Under the pieces are notes generated by a model that saw nothing but the letters and a program-made list of their open reading frames with translations, was not told the DNA's origin and ran no database searches. A program made the position numbers and the translations under genes. Source: Lachnospiraceae bacterium UBA7784 (GTDB lineage: Bacteria > Bacillota > Clostridia > Lachnospirales > Lachnospiraceae). From it: 56,119 nucleotides of DNA. Positions 8,743 through 16,263 of the stretch are shown here, piece by piece; position 1 is the stretch's first letter, and the number at the start of each line of letters is the position of its first letter. The stretch is taken from positions 1-56,119 of the forward strand of contig DLDA01000011.1 in the NCBI GenBank assembly GCA_002480925.1, in the 5' to 3' direction.

Positions 8743-9054
8743 TCATATCTGCATATTCATGATAGTCTGATAGGCCTGCACGCAGGTCGACCTTATGGCG
8801 CTTGTATACTGCAGGGCGATCTTCGCCTTCTGCAGGGCGATCATCATATCATGTGTATTATCAGAAAGTCCCAGTGCAAACTTGACCTGCTCGGCATTTG
8901 CCTTATTCTGGAGGGTATTTGTCTCGTCCACAAGATTTACAGCTGCATCGAATACCGATCCGAAGTCTGTATTCTTATCCGGGTCTATACCGGATCTCTG
9001 CGGGGCTGTCTTATATCCTGCATTGGCTGCTTCTATCGATGTAACTCCTGTCAT
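8743..9054 (-). CDS. fliE: Flagellar hook-basal body complex protein FliE
   Basis: Small rod-MS ring junction protein, an early substrate and component of the export gate region. The 103-residue product has the FliE C-terminal pattern DTHDMMIALQKAKIALQYTS followed by AIRSTCVQAYQTIMNMQI. Length matches the family. AAGGA stands 4 bases before the ATG and GGAG about 12 bases before, so initiation spacing is slightly unusual. It is placed after flgC and before fliF. Confidence 0.94.
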   Translation of the reverse strand: MTGVTSIEAANAGYKTAPQRSGIDPDKNTDFGSVFDAAVNLVDETNTLQNKANAEQVKFALGLSDNTHDMMIALQKAKIALQYTSAIRSTCVQAYQTIMNMQI

Positions 9055-9075
9055 CTGATCCTTTGTCTCCTTCCT

Positions 9076-9525
9076 TTATGAGTTGCCGATAGAGATGCCC
9101 TGAGACGCAGAGCTCTTAAGCCCGTTAAATACCGTCACATTCGCCTGATATGCTCTTGTGGCGTCAATCAGGTTTGTCATTTCGGTAACTGTATTCACAT
9201 TGGGATATCTGACATATCCGTTCTGATCTGCGTCAGGATTCGATGGATCATAATCCATAATGAAATCCGTAGAGGTATCATCGGTTACTGATGCAACCCT
9301 TACTCCGTTGCCCTTGAATGAATCCCTGTACTGATCGAGAGTAGCAGAAAATGACGGATTGAGGCTTCTCTCCTCAAATGTCACTATCTTTCTCCTGTAG
9401 GGACCGGAGCCGTCCTCTGTATGGGTAGTGTTTACATTTGCAATGTTTTCGGCGATCGTATCCATACGGAATCTCTCCGCTGTCATACCACTGCCGGCAA
9501 TATTAAAGGACTGAAAAAGAGCCAA
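9076..9525 (-). CDS. flgC: Flagellar basal-body rod protein FlgC
   Basis: Proximal rod subunit. The 149-residue product contains the rod-family N-terminal motif MDTIAENIANVNTTHTEDG and the C-terminal motif VTEMTNLIDATRAYQANVT, which together identify FlgC. Initiation is at TTG, with GGAGG six bases upstream. It sits 11 bases after flgB and 21 before fliE. Confidence 0.96.
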   Translation of the reverse strand: MALFQSFNIAGSGMTAERFRMDTIAENIANVNTTHTEDGSGPYRRKIVTFEERSLNPSFSATLDQYRDSFKGNGVRVASVTDDTSTDFIMDYDPSNPDADQNGYVRYPNVNTVTEMTNLIDATRAYQANVTVFNGLKSSASQGISIGNS

Positions 9526-9536
9526 GCGCTTCCTCC

Positions 9537-9938
9537 TTATGATCTTGTAACTACATTAAAGCAGGAGAAATCAGCTGAAATAGCTGTCGTAAGAGCCTGG
9601 TACTTAAGCTGTTCTCCGGCGTACTCTACATTTTCATTGTCGATATCGACATTATTCTCATCGAGTCGATAATTAAACGAAGGATAGTCTGTATAGACTT
9701 CTCCATGAAGGCTGCTGTCGTCCGTATAATCAAGAGCGCTTACAGCCTGATCAAGATTATTGTACCTTGTAGTTGTCAGCTGGTCAGAAAGGATATCTGA
9801 AAATTTCACATCCTTTCTCTTGTATCCGGGTGTGTCTACGTTTGCTATATTGTTGGATATAGTAGTCTCGCGCAGCCAGCTGGCATCCGCAGCCTTATCC
9901 ATCAGGCTTATATAATCAAATGCATTGGATCTGATCAA
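9537..9938 (-). CDS. flgB: Flagellar basal-body rod protein FlgB
   Basis: Rod subunit closest to the MS ring and first gene of the flagellar operon in this window. The 133-residue product contains TTISNNIANVDTPGYKRKDV, the flagellar rod N-terminal signature, near residue 26. The start is TTG at 9938 with GGAGG eight bases upstream. A promoter-like sequence precedes it, and codY lies 122 bases upstream. Confidence 0.96.
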   Translation of the reverse strand: MIRSNAFDYISLMDKAADASWLRETTISNNIANVDTPGYKRKDVKFSDILSDQLTTTRYNNLDQAVSALDYTDDSSLHGEVYTDYPSFNYRLDENNVDIDNENVEYAGEQLKYQALTTAISADFSCFNVVTRS

Positions 9939-9982
9939 CTGCTTGTCCTCCCAAATATAATCCTATCATCAGCTACTATTTA

Positions 9983-10010
9983 ATTATATTTGATTCCGCA
10001 AAAAAAACAA
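9983..10010 (-). promoter_or_regulatory. Putative sigma-A promoter of the flgB flagellar operon
   Basis: TTGTTT (10010-10005), a 16-base spacer and a perfect TATAAT (9988-9983) on the minus strand, within the 122-base codY-flgB gap. Transcription would start about 45 bases before flgB. A perfect 12-bp palindrome lies further upstream at 10043-10054. I see no clear sigma-28 type (TAAA/GCCGATAA) sequence. No convincing hairpin terminator for codY is visible in the gap, so readthrough from codY is possible. Confidence 0.55.
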
Positions 10011-10060
10011 CCCTTTTTTGTGGATAAAAGTTTCTTATGGACACAATATATTGTAACCCA

Positions 10061-10852
10061 TTAGTTCATATTATTCTTAAGTTTTTTAAGCTCGGCAAAG
10101 ACCGCATCATTCAATACCTTGATATAAGTGCCCTTCATGCCTGATGAGCGGGACTCTATGACTCCGGCTGACTCGAACTTCCGCAGGGCATTTACTATGA
10201 CGCTCCTTGTGATCCCGACCCTGTCTGCTATCTTTGAAGCCACGAGAATGCCCTCGCTCCCCTCAAGCTCGTCGAAGATATGGATTATAGCCTGCTGCTC
10301 AGAATATGAAAGCGTGCTTATGGCACTCTTTACATCCTGCTTCTTGCGGTTCTCCTCTGCGTTCTCCTCGTTTACAGACCGCATCATCTCAAGTCCTACT
10401 ACAGTAGTACCGTACTCGGCGAGAATGATATCGTCGATACCATATGGATGATCGTATCTGTAGATAAAGAGACTGCCAAGCCTTTCACCTGCTATGTCAA
10501 TAGGTGTGATAAGGGCATTGTACTTTGATACATCGTCTCCCTCGAAGCCCAGAGTCAGGAGGTTTACATTCTCTCTTGTAGAGAGGATGCCCAAAATCCT
10601 GTCATTCAGATCGCTGTTTATCAGTCCGCCGATCTTATCTGTTATAAGCTCAGTAAGCCTGTGTTCATCATTACTGAAGCTTATGCCAAGGACCTTGCCC
10701 TTTTTACTAAGTACCAGGCACGACGAATCAAGGATATCCGTAAGCACCCTGCAGATATCATTGAAGACGACCTTGGAACGGTCATTGTTGTTGTGTAATA
10801 GCTTTCCTATCTTTCTTGTCTTATCAAGTAATTCAAGTATCTCTGCACTCAT
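10061..10852 (-). CDS. codY: GTP-sensing transcriptional pleiotropic repressor CodY
   Basis: Global regulator that represses nitrogen, amino-acid and often motility genes when GTP and branched-chain amino acids are plentiful. The 263-residue product has the N-terminal GAF region (starts MSAEILELLDKTRKIG) and a near-invariant CodY winged helix: ASKIADRVGITRSVIVNALR followed by KFESAGVIESRSSGMKG, the DNA-recognition helix. Length is typical. It has its own promoter whose -35 box overlaps the topA stop codon. The flagellar operon follows, and nitrogen genes asnB-glnN lie further along the window, all plausible targets. Confidence 0.97.
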   Translation of the reverse strand: MSAEILELLDKTRKIGKLLHNNNDRSKVVFNDICRVLTDILDSSCLVLSKKGKVLGISFSNDEHRLTELITDKIGGLINSDLNDRILGILSTRENVNLLTLGFEGDDVSKYNALITPIDIAGERLGSLFIYRYDHPYGIDDIILAEYGTTVVGLEMMRSVNEENAEENRKKQDVKSAISTLSYSEQQAIIHIFDELEGSEGILVASKIADRVGITRSVIVNALRKFESAGVIESRSSGMKGTYIKVLNDAVFAELKKLKNNMN

Positions 10853-10898
10853 TGTTTTTATTTAACCTTTATTCAGTATAATTCCATCAATACTGTCT

Positions 10899-10926
10899 AT
10901 TATACTCTTTTTTTTGAAAAATTCAA
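10899..10926 (-). promoter_or_regulatory. Promoter of codY, overlapping the topA stop codon
   Basis: TTGAAT (10926-10921), 16-base spacer and perfect TATAAT (10904-10899). The TGA inside the -35 box is the topA stop codon. The spacer region 10908-10922 (T8-G-A5-T) matches 11 of 15 positions of the CodY box consensus as I recall it, so autoregulation is possible but not proven; AT-rich runs can match by chance. Confidence 0.6.
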
Positions 10927-12968
10927 TCGTCATCTCTGACTTCTTCAGAGTATCCGCATTCCGGATCTGAGCAGACTATCTTTCTGCCGCGTATAACCAT
11001 ATACTTCCCGCAGCGAGGGCATTTCTTCGATACCGGCCTCTGCCAGCTCATGAAATCGCAGTCAGGATAATCCGCGCATCCGTAGAATTTTCTTCCCTTC
11101 TTGGTCTTCCTTATCACTATATCCTTTCCGCACTTGGGACAGGCTACACCGATCTTTTCGAGATAAGGCTTGGTATTCCTGCATTCAGGAAATCCCGGGC
11201 AGGCTAAGAACCTTCCATGTGGTCCGTACTTTATCACCATATGTCTGCCGCATTTGTCGCAGATGACGTCCGTTTCCTCATCCTTTATCTCTACCTTCTC
11301 GAGCTCCTTCTCAGCAACATGGACCTCCTTCATGAGGTCAGGATAGAAGTTCCTGATTATGGACTTCCACTCTACCTCTCCTGCCTCGACACCATCTAAA
11401 AGGCTTTCCATATTGGCAGTAAAGGTCTTGTCGACTATCTCACTGAATGACTCTACCATTATCTTGTTTACTATCTCTCCCAGCTCAGAGACAAATAGAT
11501 TCTTCTCATCCTTTATCACATAGTGTCTCTTGAGCAGGGTCGTGATAGTCGGAGAATAGGTGGATGGTCGTCCTATACCAAGCTCCTCAAGAGTATGGAC
11601 AAGGGAGGCCTCGGTAAAGTGAGGCTTGGGCTGGGTGAAATGCTGCTTTGCCTGATGACTCTCAGCGGATAGGATCTCTCCCTTCTCGAATGCACTCAGA
11701 TCCTTGGGTTTTTTCTGATCCGGATCATCAGATAAGACATAGACCCTTGAAAATCCGTCAAAGATCGTGGCTGTGCTTGCAGCTGTAAACTTATGCCCAT
11801 TGCAGTCAAGCCTTATCGAGGTCGTAATCCTCTTCTGCGCTGCCATCTGGGAGGCTATAAATCTCTTCCAGATAAGAGAATATAGACGGTACTGGTCCCG
11901 GCTTGCTGTTTCCTTAAGCTTATCCGGAAGAAGGGTAAGATCAGCAGGTCTTATCGCCTCATGGGCATCCTGAATATTCTTTCCCTGGGACTTCTTTGCC
12001 ATCTCACCTCCCAGATAGTCCTTTCCGAACTCACTGCTTATATAGGCTGCCGCTGTCGCCTTAGCCTCAGTAGATACTCTGGTAGAATCGGTACGAAGAT
12101 ATGTGATAAGTCCGTTCTCATATAGCTGCTGGGCTATGAGCATTGTCTTTGACAGTGCAAAGTTAAGAGCCTTTGAGGCCTCCTGCTGCATAGTTGAGGT
12201 CGTAAACGGAAGCGGGGCTTTCCTGGTCTTGGGAGTCTGCTTGAGAGCCTCAACAGTGAAATCACATCCATCTATATCGGATATTATCTGATCAAGCTCC
12301 TGCTTCGAATCGATGTCAGATGTCTTTTTATCAGCGTCATAGTATGAGGCAGTAAGCTTTCTCCTGCCCTTTCCGCAAAGCTCTACATCCAGCGTATAGT
12401 ACTCCTTTGGAATAAAGGCATTGATCTCATCCTCCCTGTCGCAGATTATACGAAGGGCAACTGACTGGACCCTTCCTGCCGAGAGGCCTCTTTTTACCTT
12501 TGCCCAGAGAAGAGGACTTATCGAATATCCGACTATACGGTCAAGCACCCTTCTGGCCTGCTGTGCATTGACCAGGTTCATATCTATGTCTCTCTGATGC
12601 TTGAAGGATTCCTTTATGGCGTTTTTTGTTATCTCGTTGAAGGTGATCCTTTTATATTTCTTTTCAGAAAGCCTGAGTGATGGTATCAGATGCCAGGAGA
12701 TCGCCTCTCCCTCACGGTCCGGGTCAGTAGCCAGATAGATCATATCTGCCTTCTTGACCTCCTTGCGCAGAGATGCCAAAAGCTCACCCTTGCCCCGGAT
12801 GGTTATATATTTGGGTTCGAAGTCATTTTCGACATCGATCCCCAGCTGACTCTTGGGGAGATCCCTGACATGTCCCATTGTTGCAACTACGGTGTAGTTT
12901 CTTCCAAGAAATTTCTTAATCGTTTTTACCTTTGTCGGTGACTCAACGATCACGAGATTTTTTGCCAT
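10923..12968 (-). CDS. topA: DNA topoisomerase I (type IA)
   Basis: Relaxes negatively supercoiled DNA through a 5'-phosphotyrosine intermediate. The product is about 681 residues: TOPRIM domain at the N-terminus (KNLVIVESPTKVKTIKKFLG, then DPDREGEAISWHL with the acidic metal triad), the catalytic segment ENGLITYLRTDSTRVS containing the active Tyr, and three C-terminal four-Cys zinc ribbons (CDKCGRHM...CPGFPEC, CPKCGKDI...CADYPDC, CPRCGKYM...CSDPEC). Start 12968 is chosen because AGGAAGGA lies upstream and the TOPRIM begins directly; an in-frame ATG at 13019 would overlap dprA. It lies 28 bases after dprA. Confidence 0.97.
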   Translation of the reverse strand: MAKNLVIVESPTKVKTIKKFLGRNYTVVATMGHVRDLPKSQLGIDVENDFEPKYITIRGKGELLASLRKEVKKADMIYLATDPDREGEAISWHLIPSLRLSEKKYKRITFNEITKNAIKESFKHQRDIDMNLVNAQQARRVLDRIVGYSISPLLWAKVKRGLSAGRVQSVALRIICDREDEINAFIPKEYYTLDVELCGKGRRKLTASYYDADKKTSDIDSKQELDQIISDIDGCDFTVEALKQTPKTRKAPLPFTTSTMQQEASKALNFALSKTMLIAQQLYENGLITYLRTDSTRVSTEAKATAAAYISSEFGKDYLGGEMAKKSQGKNIQDAHEAIRPADLTLLPDKLKETASRDQYRLYSLIWKRFIASQMAAQKRITTSIRLDCNGHKFTAASTATIFDGFSRVYVLSDDPDQKKPKDLSAFEKGEILSAESHQAKQHFTQPKPHFTEASLVHTLEELGIGRPSTYSPTITTLLKRHYVIKDEKNLFVSELGEIVNKIMVESFSEIVDKTFTANMESLLDGVEAGEVEWKSIIRNFYPDLMKEVHVAEKELEKVEIKDEETDVICDKCGRHMVIKYGPHGRFLACPGFPECRNTKPYLEKIGVACPKCGKDIVIRKTKKGRKFYGCADYPDCDFMSWQRPVSKKCPRCGKYMVIRGRKIVCSDPECGYSEEVRDDD

Positions 12969-12996
12969 TAAAACTGATCCTTCCTGCTCTTTACCT

Positions 12997-14103
12997 CTAT
13001 ACCGGTATGTTTCTGACATAGTGGTTCATAAAGACCTCTTTTAAGTATCCCTTACAGCAGAGGGCCGCCACTATCCTTAAAAGCATAAGAAGAGTCATAC
13101 CGGTTTCCTTCTGGACCTCATCTATGCTTTTTGCGTAGAAATCGAAACAACTATACACCACCATTTCATCTTTTTCAAGGTTCAATTCTGAAAGAGCCTG
13201 TTCAAGCTCCTCTGAAACGAGTGGTTCCTCCTCCATTTTAAGTGCCATGATAAGGCTCTCAGAAGACCTTATCATACCGGCTCCCTGCCAGATAAGCCTG
13301 TTGGTCCCGGCCGAAAGCGGATCTGTTATCCTGCCAGGGAGGGCATATACATCCTTTCCCTGATCAAGGGCCAGATCAGCAGTGATAAGGGATCCGCTTC
13401 TCTCCCTCGCCTCTATCACAAGCACTGACTCAGAGATCCCGCTTATAAGTCTGTTGCGGTCAGGGAAATTCTGCTTAAGTGGTCCTGTCCCGGGAGGAAA
13501 TTCGCTTATCAGGGCACCGCTATGTGGTATCTGCTCATAGATATCCCTGTTGCATGCCGGATAGCATATATCTGTCCCAGATCCTAAGAAGGCATATGTC
13601 TTCCCTCCTGCCATAAGTGCACCCCTGTGCGAATAGCCGTCTATCCCCATTGCCATACCGCTTACGACGGAAAAGCCGTTTTCTGCCAGCTCCTTTCCTA
13701 TCTTTTCGGAAAAAAGTCTTCCGTATCCGCTGCATCTTCTGGCACCCACCATCGCTATAAGCCTCTCCTTTTTATCCGGGAGCCTGCCACTTACGAAAAG
13801 CGCGACCGGTGGATTATGTATATGCCTAAGCGCTACAGGAAAATCCTCATCATAGATAAAGCTTATCCCATTCAAAGGATCCGAAAAATACTCCCTGTAT
13901 CTTTCAGCCATAAGCCTGCTGCCGTATTCCTCGCGAAGAATGGATAGACTTTCCTTTTTTATGATGTCCATCCCAAGGATCGTCTTATCTGTCCTCCCAA
14001 AAAACCCCGCCGGAGTCTTGAAGGCCGTAAGCAGGGCTCTTTTTTCATTGCGATCCATACACTTTGTCACTGCGAATGCAAATTCATCAAAGCTCCTGTT
14101 CAT
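12997..14103 (-). CDS. dprA: DNA-processing protein DprA/Smf
   Basis: Loads RecA on incoming single-stranded DNA during natural transformation. The 368-residue protein contains the DprA Rossmann-like core: GARRCSGYGRLFSEKIG, SGMAMGIDGYSHRGAL, FLGSGTDICYPACNRDIYE, and the late motif SGSLITADLALDQGKDVYAL with PGRITDPLSAGTNRLI. A C-terminal winged-helix-like tail follows. The start codon overlaps the comM stop codon (ATGA), indicating coupling. The comM-dprA pair is a common arrangement. Confidence 0.95.
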   Translation of the reverse strand: MNRSFDEFAFAVTKCMDRNEKRALLTAFKTPAGFFGRTDKTILGMDIIKKESLSILREEYGSRLMAERYREYFSDPLNGISFIYDEDFPVALRHIHNPPVALFVSGRLPDKKERLIAMVGARRCSGYGRLFSEKIGKELAENGFSVVSGMAMGIDGYSHRGALMAGGKTYAFLGSGTDICYPACNRDIYEQIPHSGALISEFPPGTGPLKQNFPDRNRLISGISESVLVIEARERSGSLITADLALDQGKDVYALPGRITDPLSAGTNRLIWQGAGMIRSSESLIMALKMEEEPLVSEELEQALSELNLEKDEMVVYSCFDFYAKSIDEVQKETGMTLLMLLRIVAALCCKGYLKEVFMNHYVRNIPV

Positions 14104-15623
14104 CTTACGACCTCCCAGAATCTTCTGTCGAGAGATCTGAAAAATCCAGCCTCTGCTATATGCTCCTGTCCTACGTCCTTTTTTCCTGCCAGGTCGGCTA
14201 TAGTCCTTGATACCTTAAGTATCCTGTAATACCCCCTTGCTGTAAGCTCCTCTGATGCGAAAAGCTCCCCTATGCATTCCCTTGTCGCCTTAGTAAGCCG
14301 GCAGTATTCCTCTATCATCTTCGATGAGGCCTGACTGTTGAATGTATAGGGCTTATCCCTGTATCTCTCCCTCTGGATATCATGAGCCCTTAGCACCCTC
14401 TCCCTTATCCTCTCTGATGATTCATTATTGCTTTTGTCCATCAGCTCACCATACTCAACCCTTCTTGTCTGTACACAAAGATCGAATCGGTCCAGCAGGG
14501 GCTCTGATATCTTTGACAGATAATGTCTTATGGATGGAGTCGAGCAGGTGCATCTTTCTGACGGATAATAGCCGCATCTGCATGGATTCATAGCTGCGAC
14601 AAAAAGGAAATCAGCCGGATATTCCTCCTGATAACGGTTTCTTACTATATTGATCTTACCTTCCTCAAGGGGCTGACGTAAGGCCTCAAGCGCCTCTCTC
14701 TTAAACTCAGGAAGCTCATCCAGGAAAAGAACTCCGTTATGGGCCATTGTTATCTCTCCGGGATTAAGGCTGTTTCCCCCGCCTGACATGGCAACAGCTG
14801 TAGTAGTATGGTGGGGGCTTCTGAACGGACGCCTGATATTTTCATATGAGATCCTGAATTTACCGCAGATACTGTATATCTTCATCAGCTCCAGCTTCTC
14901 ATCATCTGAAAGAGGCGGCATTATAGAAGGAAGACATCTGGCTATCATGCTTTTTCCTGCTCCGGGAGGCCCGTACATGAGAAGATTGTGCATGCCCGCA
15001 GCTGCTATCTCACAGGCTCTCCTTGGTATGGCCTGACCATGAAGCTCACCAAAATCAGCCTGATCATCCACAATGGCCTCACTATCCTTATCAGGACAGT
15101 ATTCTCTTACCCTTCCTGTATCAATGTATTCTAACAGCTCTGCAAATGAGCCTACTCCTATCGGCTCCATATCCGGGACAAGTCTTGCCTCCTGCAGGTT
15201 GTCCACAGGTATAATGCATTTTTTGATACCGTTTTCACGGGCCGCAAGAAGCATTGGGAGCATGCCCTTTACAGGAAGCACCTCTCCTGACAGACGAAGC
15301 TCTCCGCAGACAAAAACGTCTGAAAGCCTGTCTGGATCCATGCGGCCCAGAGCCGCAAGAACAGAAAGAGCTACCGGCAGGTCAAAGCCGTTTCCTGATT
15401 TCCTTATATCTGCTGGTGAAAGATTGACTGTGATATGTCTGGCCGGAAGCGGAAAGCCCGCTGCCTTAAGGACTGTCCTGACTCTCTCCCGGCATTCCTT
15501 TACCTCGCCTGAAAGCGAGCCGACCATATCAAAAACAGGCAGACCGTCACTTACATCTGCCTCTGCTGTGACCATAGTTGCCGTAAGGCCTCTTATAGTC
15601 CCGCACCTTATCTGACTTAACAT
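14100..15623 (-). CDS. comM: YifB/ComM family Mg chelatase-like AAA+ ATPase
   Basis: Helicase-like AAA+ protein linked to branch migration during transformation (ComM). The 507-residue product has an N-terminal Lon-protease/ChlI-like domain (residues about 1-170), then the AAA+ core with Walker A GPPGAGKSMIARCLP, Walker B-type GVLFLDELPEF, the YifB signature PCRCGYYPSERCTC, and a C-terminal helical Mg-chelatase domain. ATG at 15623 is preceded by AAAGGA. It is the first gene of comM-dprA-topA and has a promoter just after the preceding gene's stop. Confidence 0.93.
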   Translation of the reverse strand: MLSQIRCGTIRGLTATMVTAEADVSDGLPVFDMVGSLSGEVKECRERVRTVLKAAGFPLPARHITVNLSPADIRKSGNGFDLPVALSVLAALGRMDPDRLSDVFVCGELRLSGEVLPVKGMLPMLLAARENGIKKCIIPVDNLQEARLVPDMEPIGVGSFAELLEYIDTGRVREYCPDKDSEAIVDDQADFGELHGQAIPRRACEIAAAGMHNLLMYGPPGAGKSMIARCLPSIMPPLSDDEKLELMKIYSICGKFRISYENIRRPFRSPHHTTTAVAMSGGGNSLNPGEITMAHNGVLFLDELPEFKREALEALRQPLEEGKINIVRNRYQEEYPADFLFVAAMNPCRCGYYPSERCTCSTPSIRHYLSKISEPLLDRFDLCVQTRRVEYGELMDKSNNESSERIRERVLRAHDIQRERYRDKPYTFNSQASSKMIEEYCRLTKATRECIGELFASEELTARGYYRILKVSRTIADLAGKKDVGQEHIAEAGFFRSLDRRFWEVVR

Positions 15624-15676
15624 AAAGATCCTTTCCGGAGATCATCTGGAAAGAGAAATTTGAAAAAGATAGTGAA

Positions 15677-15705
15677 ATGATAGCATGGATCCAGAAAAAA
15701 GGCAA
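15677..15705 (-). promoter_or_regulatory. Promoter of the comM-dprA-topA operon
   Basis: TTGCCT (15705-15700), 17-base spacer, TATCAT (15682-15677). The -35 box starts at the base directly after the stop codon of the DUF5662 gene. A small hairpin (CTTTCC / GGAAAG) lies in the short leader before comM. Confidence 0.5.
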
Positions 15706-16260
15706 TTACTTTTTGTTCTTCAGAACATATTTTCTGATATACCTGTAGGTCTCCTCTTCTCCCTTTTCGGCATTCATCAAAAGAAGCTTATGGAGCAGAG
15801 CGTCAGAATCCGGATGGATCACATAGTGTCCATGTCCCCTGAGATAATAGTTAAGAGCTGCATCATCTGTATACTTGTCGCCAAGATAGTTCTTGCAGGC
15901 TGATATCCTGTCAATATACATCTCGACCACATATCTTACCGGCATCTTCATCCCGCAGAGTGGCATTTCACCGTCCTTTGAACCTACATTATAATCGATC
16001 CAGTATTCGTAATGATGCTTGTTCCTTCCCTTGTGATGAAGCCAGGCTGTAGAAAGGCCCTTTTCCTCCCTCTCCCGGTTGTTGGGGCTTCTGGTGCCCT
16101 GATAGTACTTAGCGCCAACTGAGAACTCTGTCCATGAGTACTTTGACAGGTCATGCATCAGCCCCTGCCTGTATAGTCCAACCTTGAAACAGCTCTTCAT
16201 CACAAGATGTCTGTGATGAGTTATAGTCTTGAAATGCCTTATCGCATTGATCAAACTCAT
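15706..16260 (-). CDS. DUF5662 family protein, HD-like, function unknown
   Basis: A 184-residue cytoplasmic protein. It is rich in His/Asp/Trp/Tyr: LVMKSCFKVGLYRQGLMHDL, SKYSWTEFSVGAKYYQGTRS, WLHHKGRNKHHYEYWIDY. The spaced His and His-Asp pairs look like a metal-binding HD-phosphohydrolase-like site, and from memory this pattern matches DUF5662, common in Clostridia. No signal peptide or membrane segment is seen. It starts 3 bases after the stop of the GH13-like gene with AGGAAGG overlapping that stop, so the two are co-transcribed. No substrate can be named. Confidence 0.7.
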   Translation of the reverse strand: MSLINAIRHFKTITHHRHLVMKSCFKVGLYRQGLMHDLSKYSWTEFSVGAKYYQGTRSPNNREREEKGLSTAWLHHKGRNKHHYEYWIDYNVGSKDGEMPLCGMKMPVRYVVEMYIDRISACKNYLGDKYTDDAALNYYLRGHGHYVIHPDSDALLHKLLLMNAEKGEEETYRYIRKYVLKNKK

Positions 16261-16263
16261 GCT

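Noticed and set aside
10908..10922. CodY box in the codY promoter
   Set aside because: Matches 11 of 15 positions only, in an AT-rich run; mentioned in the promoter entry but not claimed as an operator.
12969..13019. Upstream start for topA at 13019
   Set aside because: It would overlap the dprA end; AGGAAGGA and the normal topoisomerase N-terminus support 12968.
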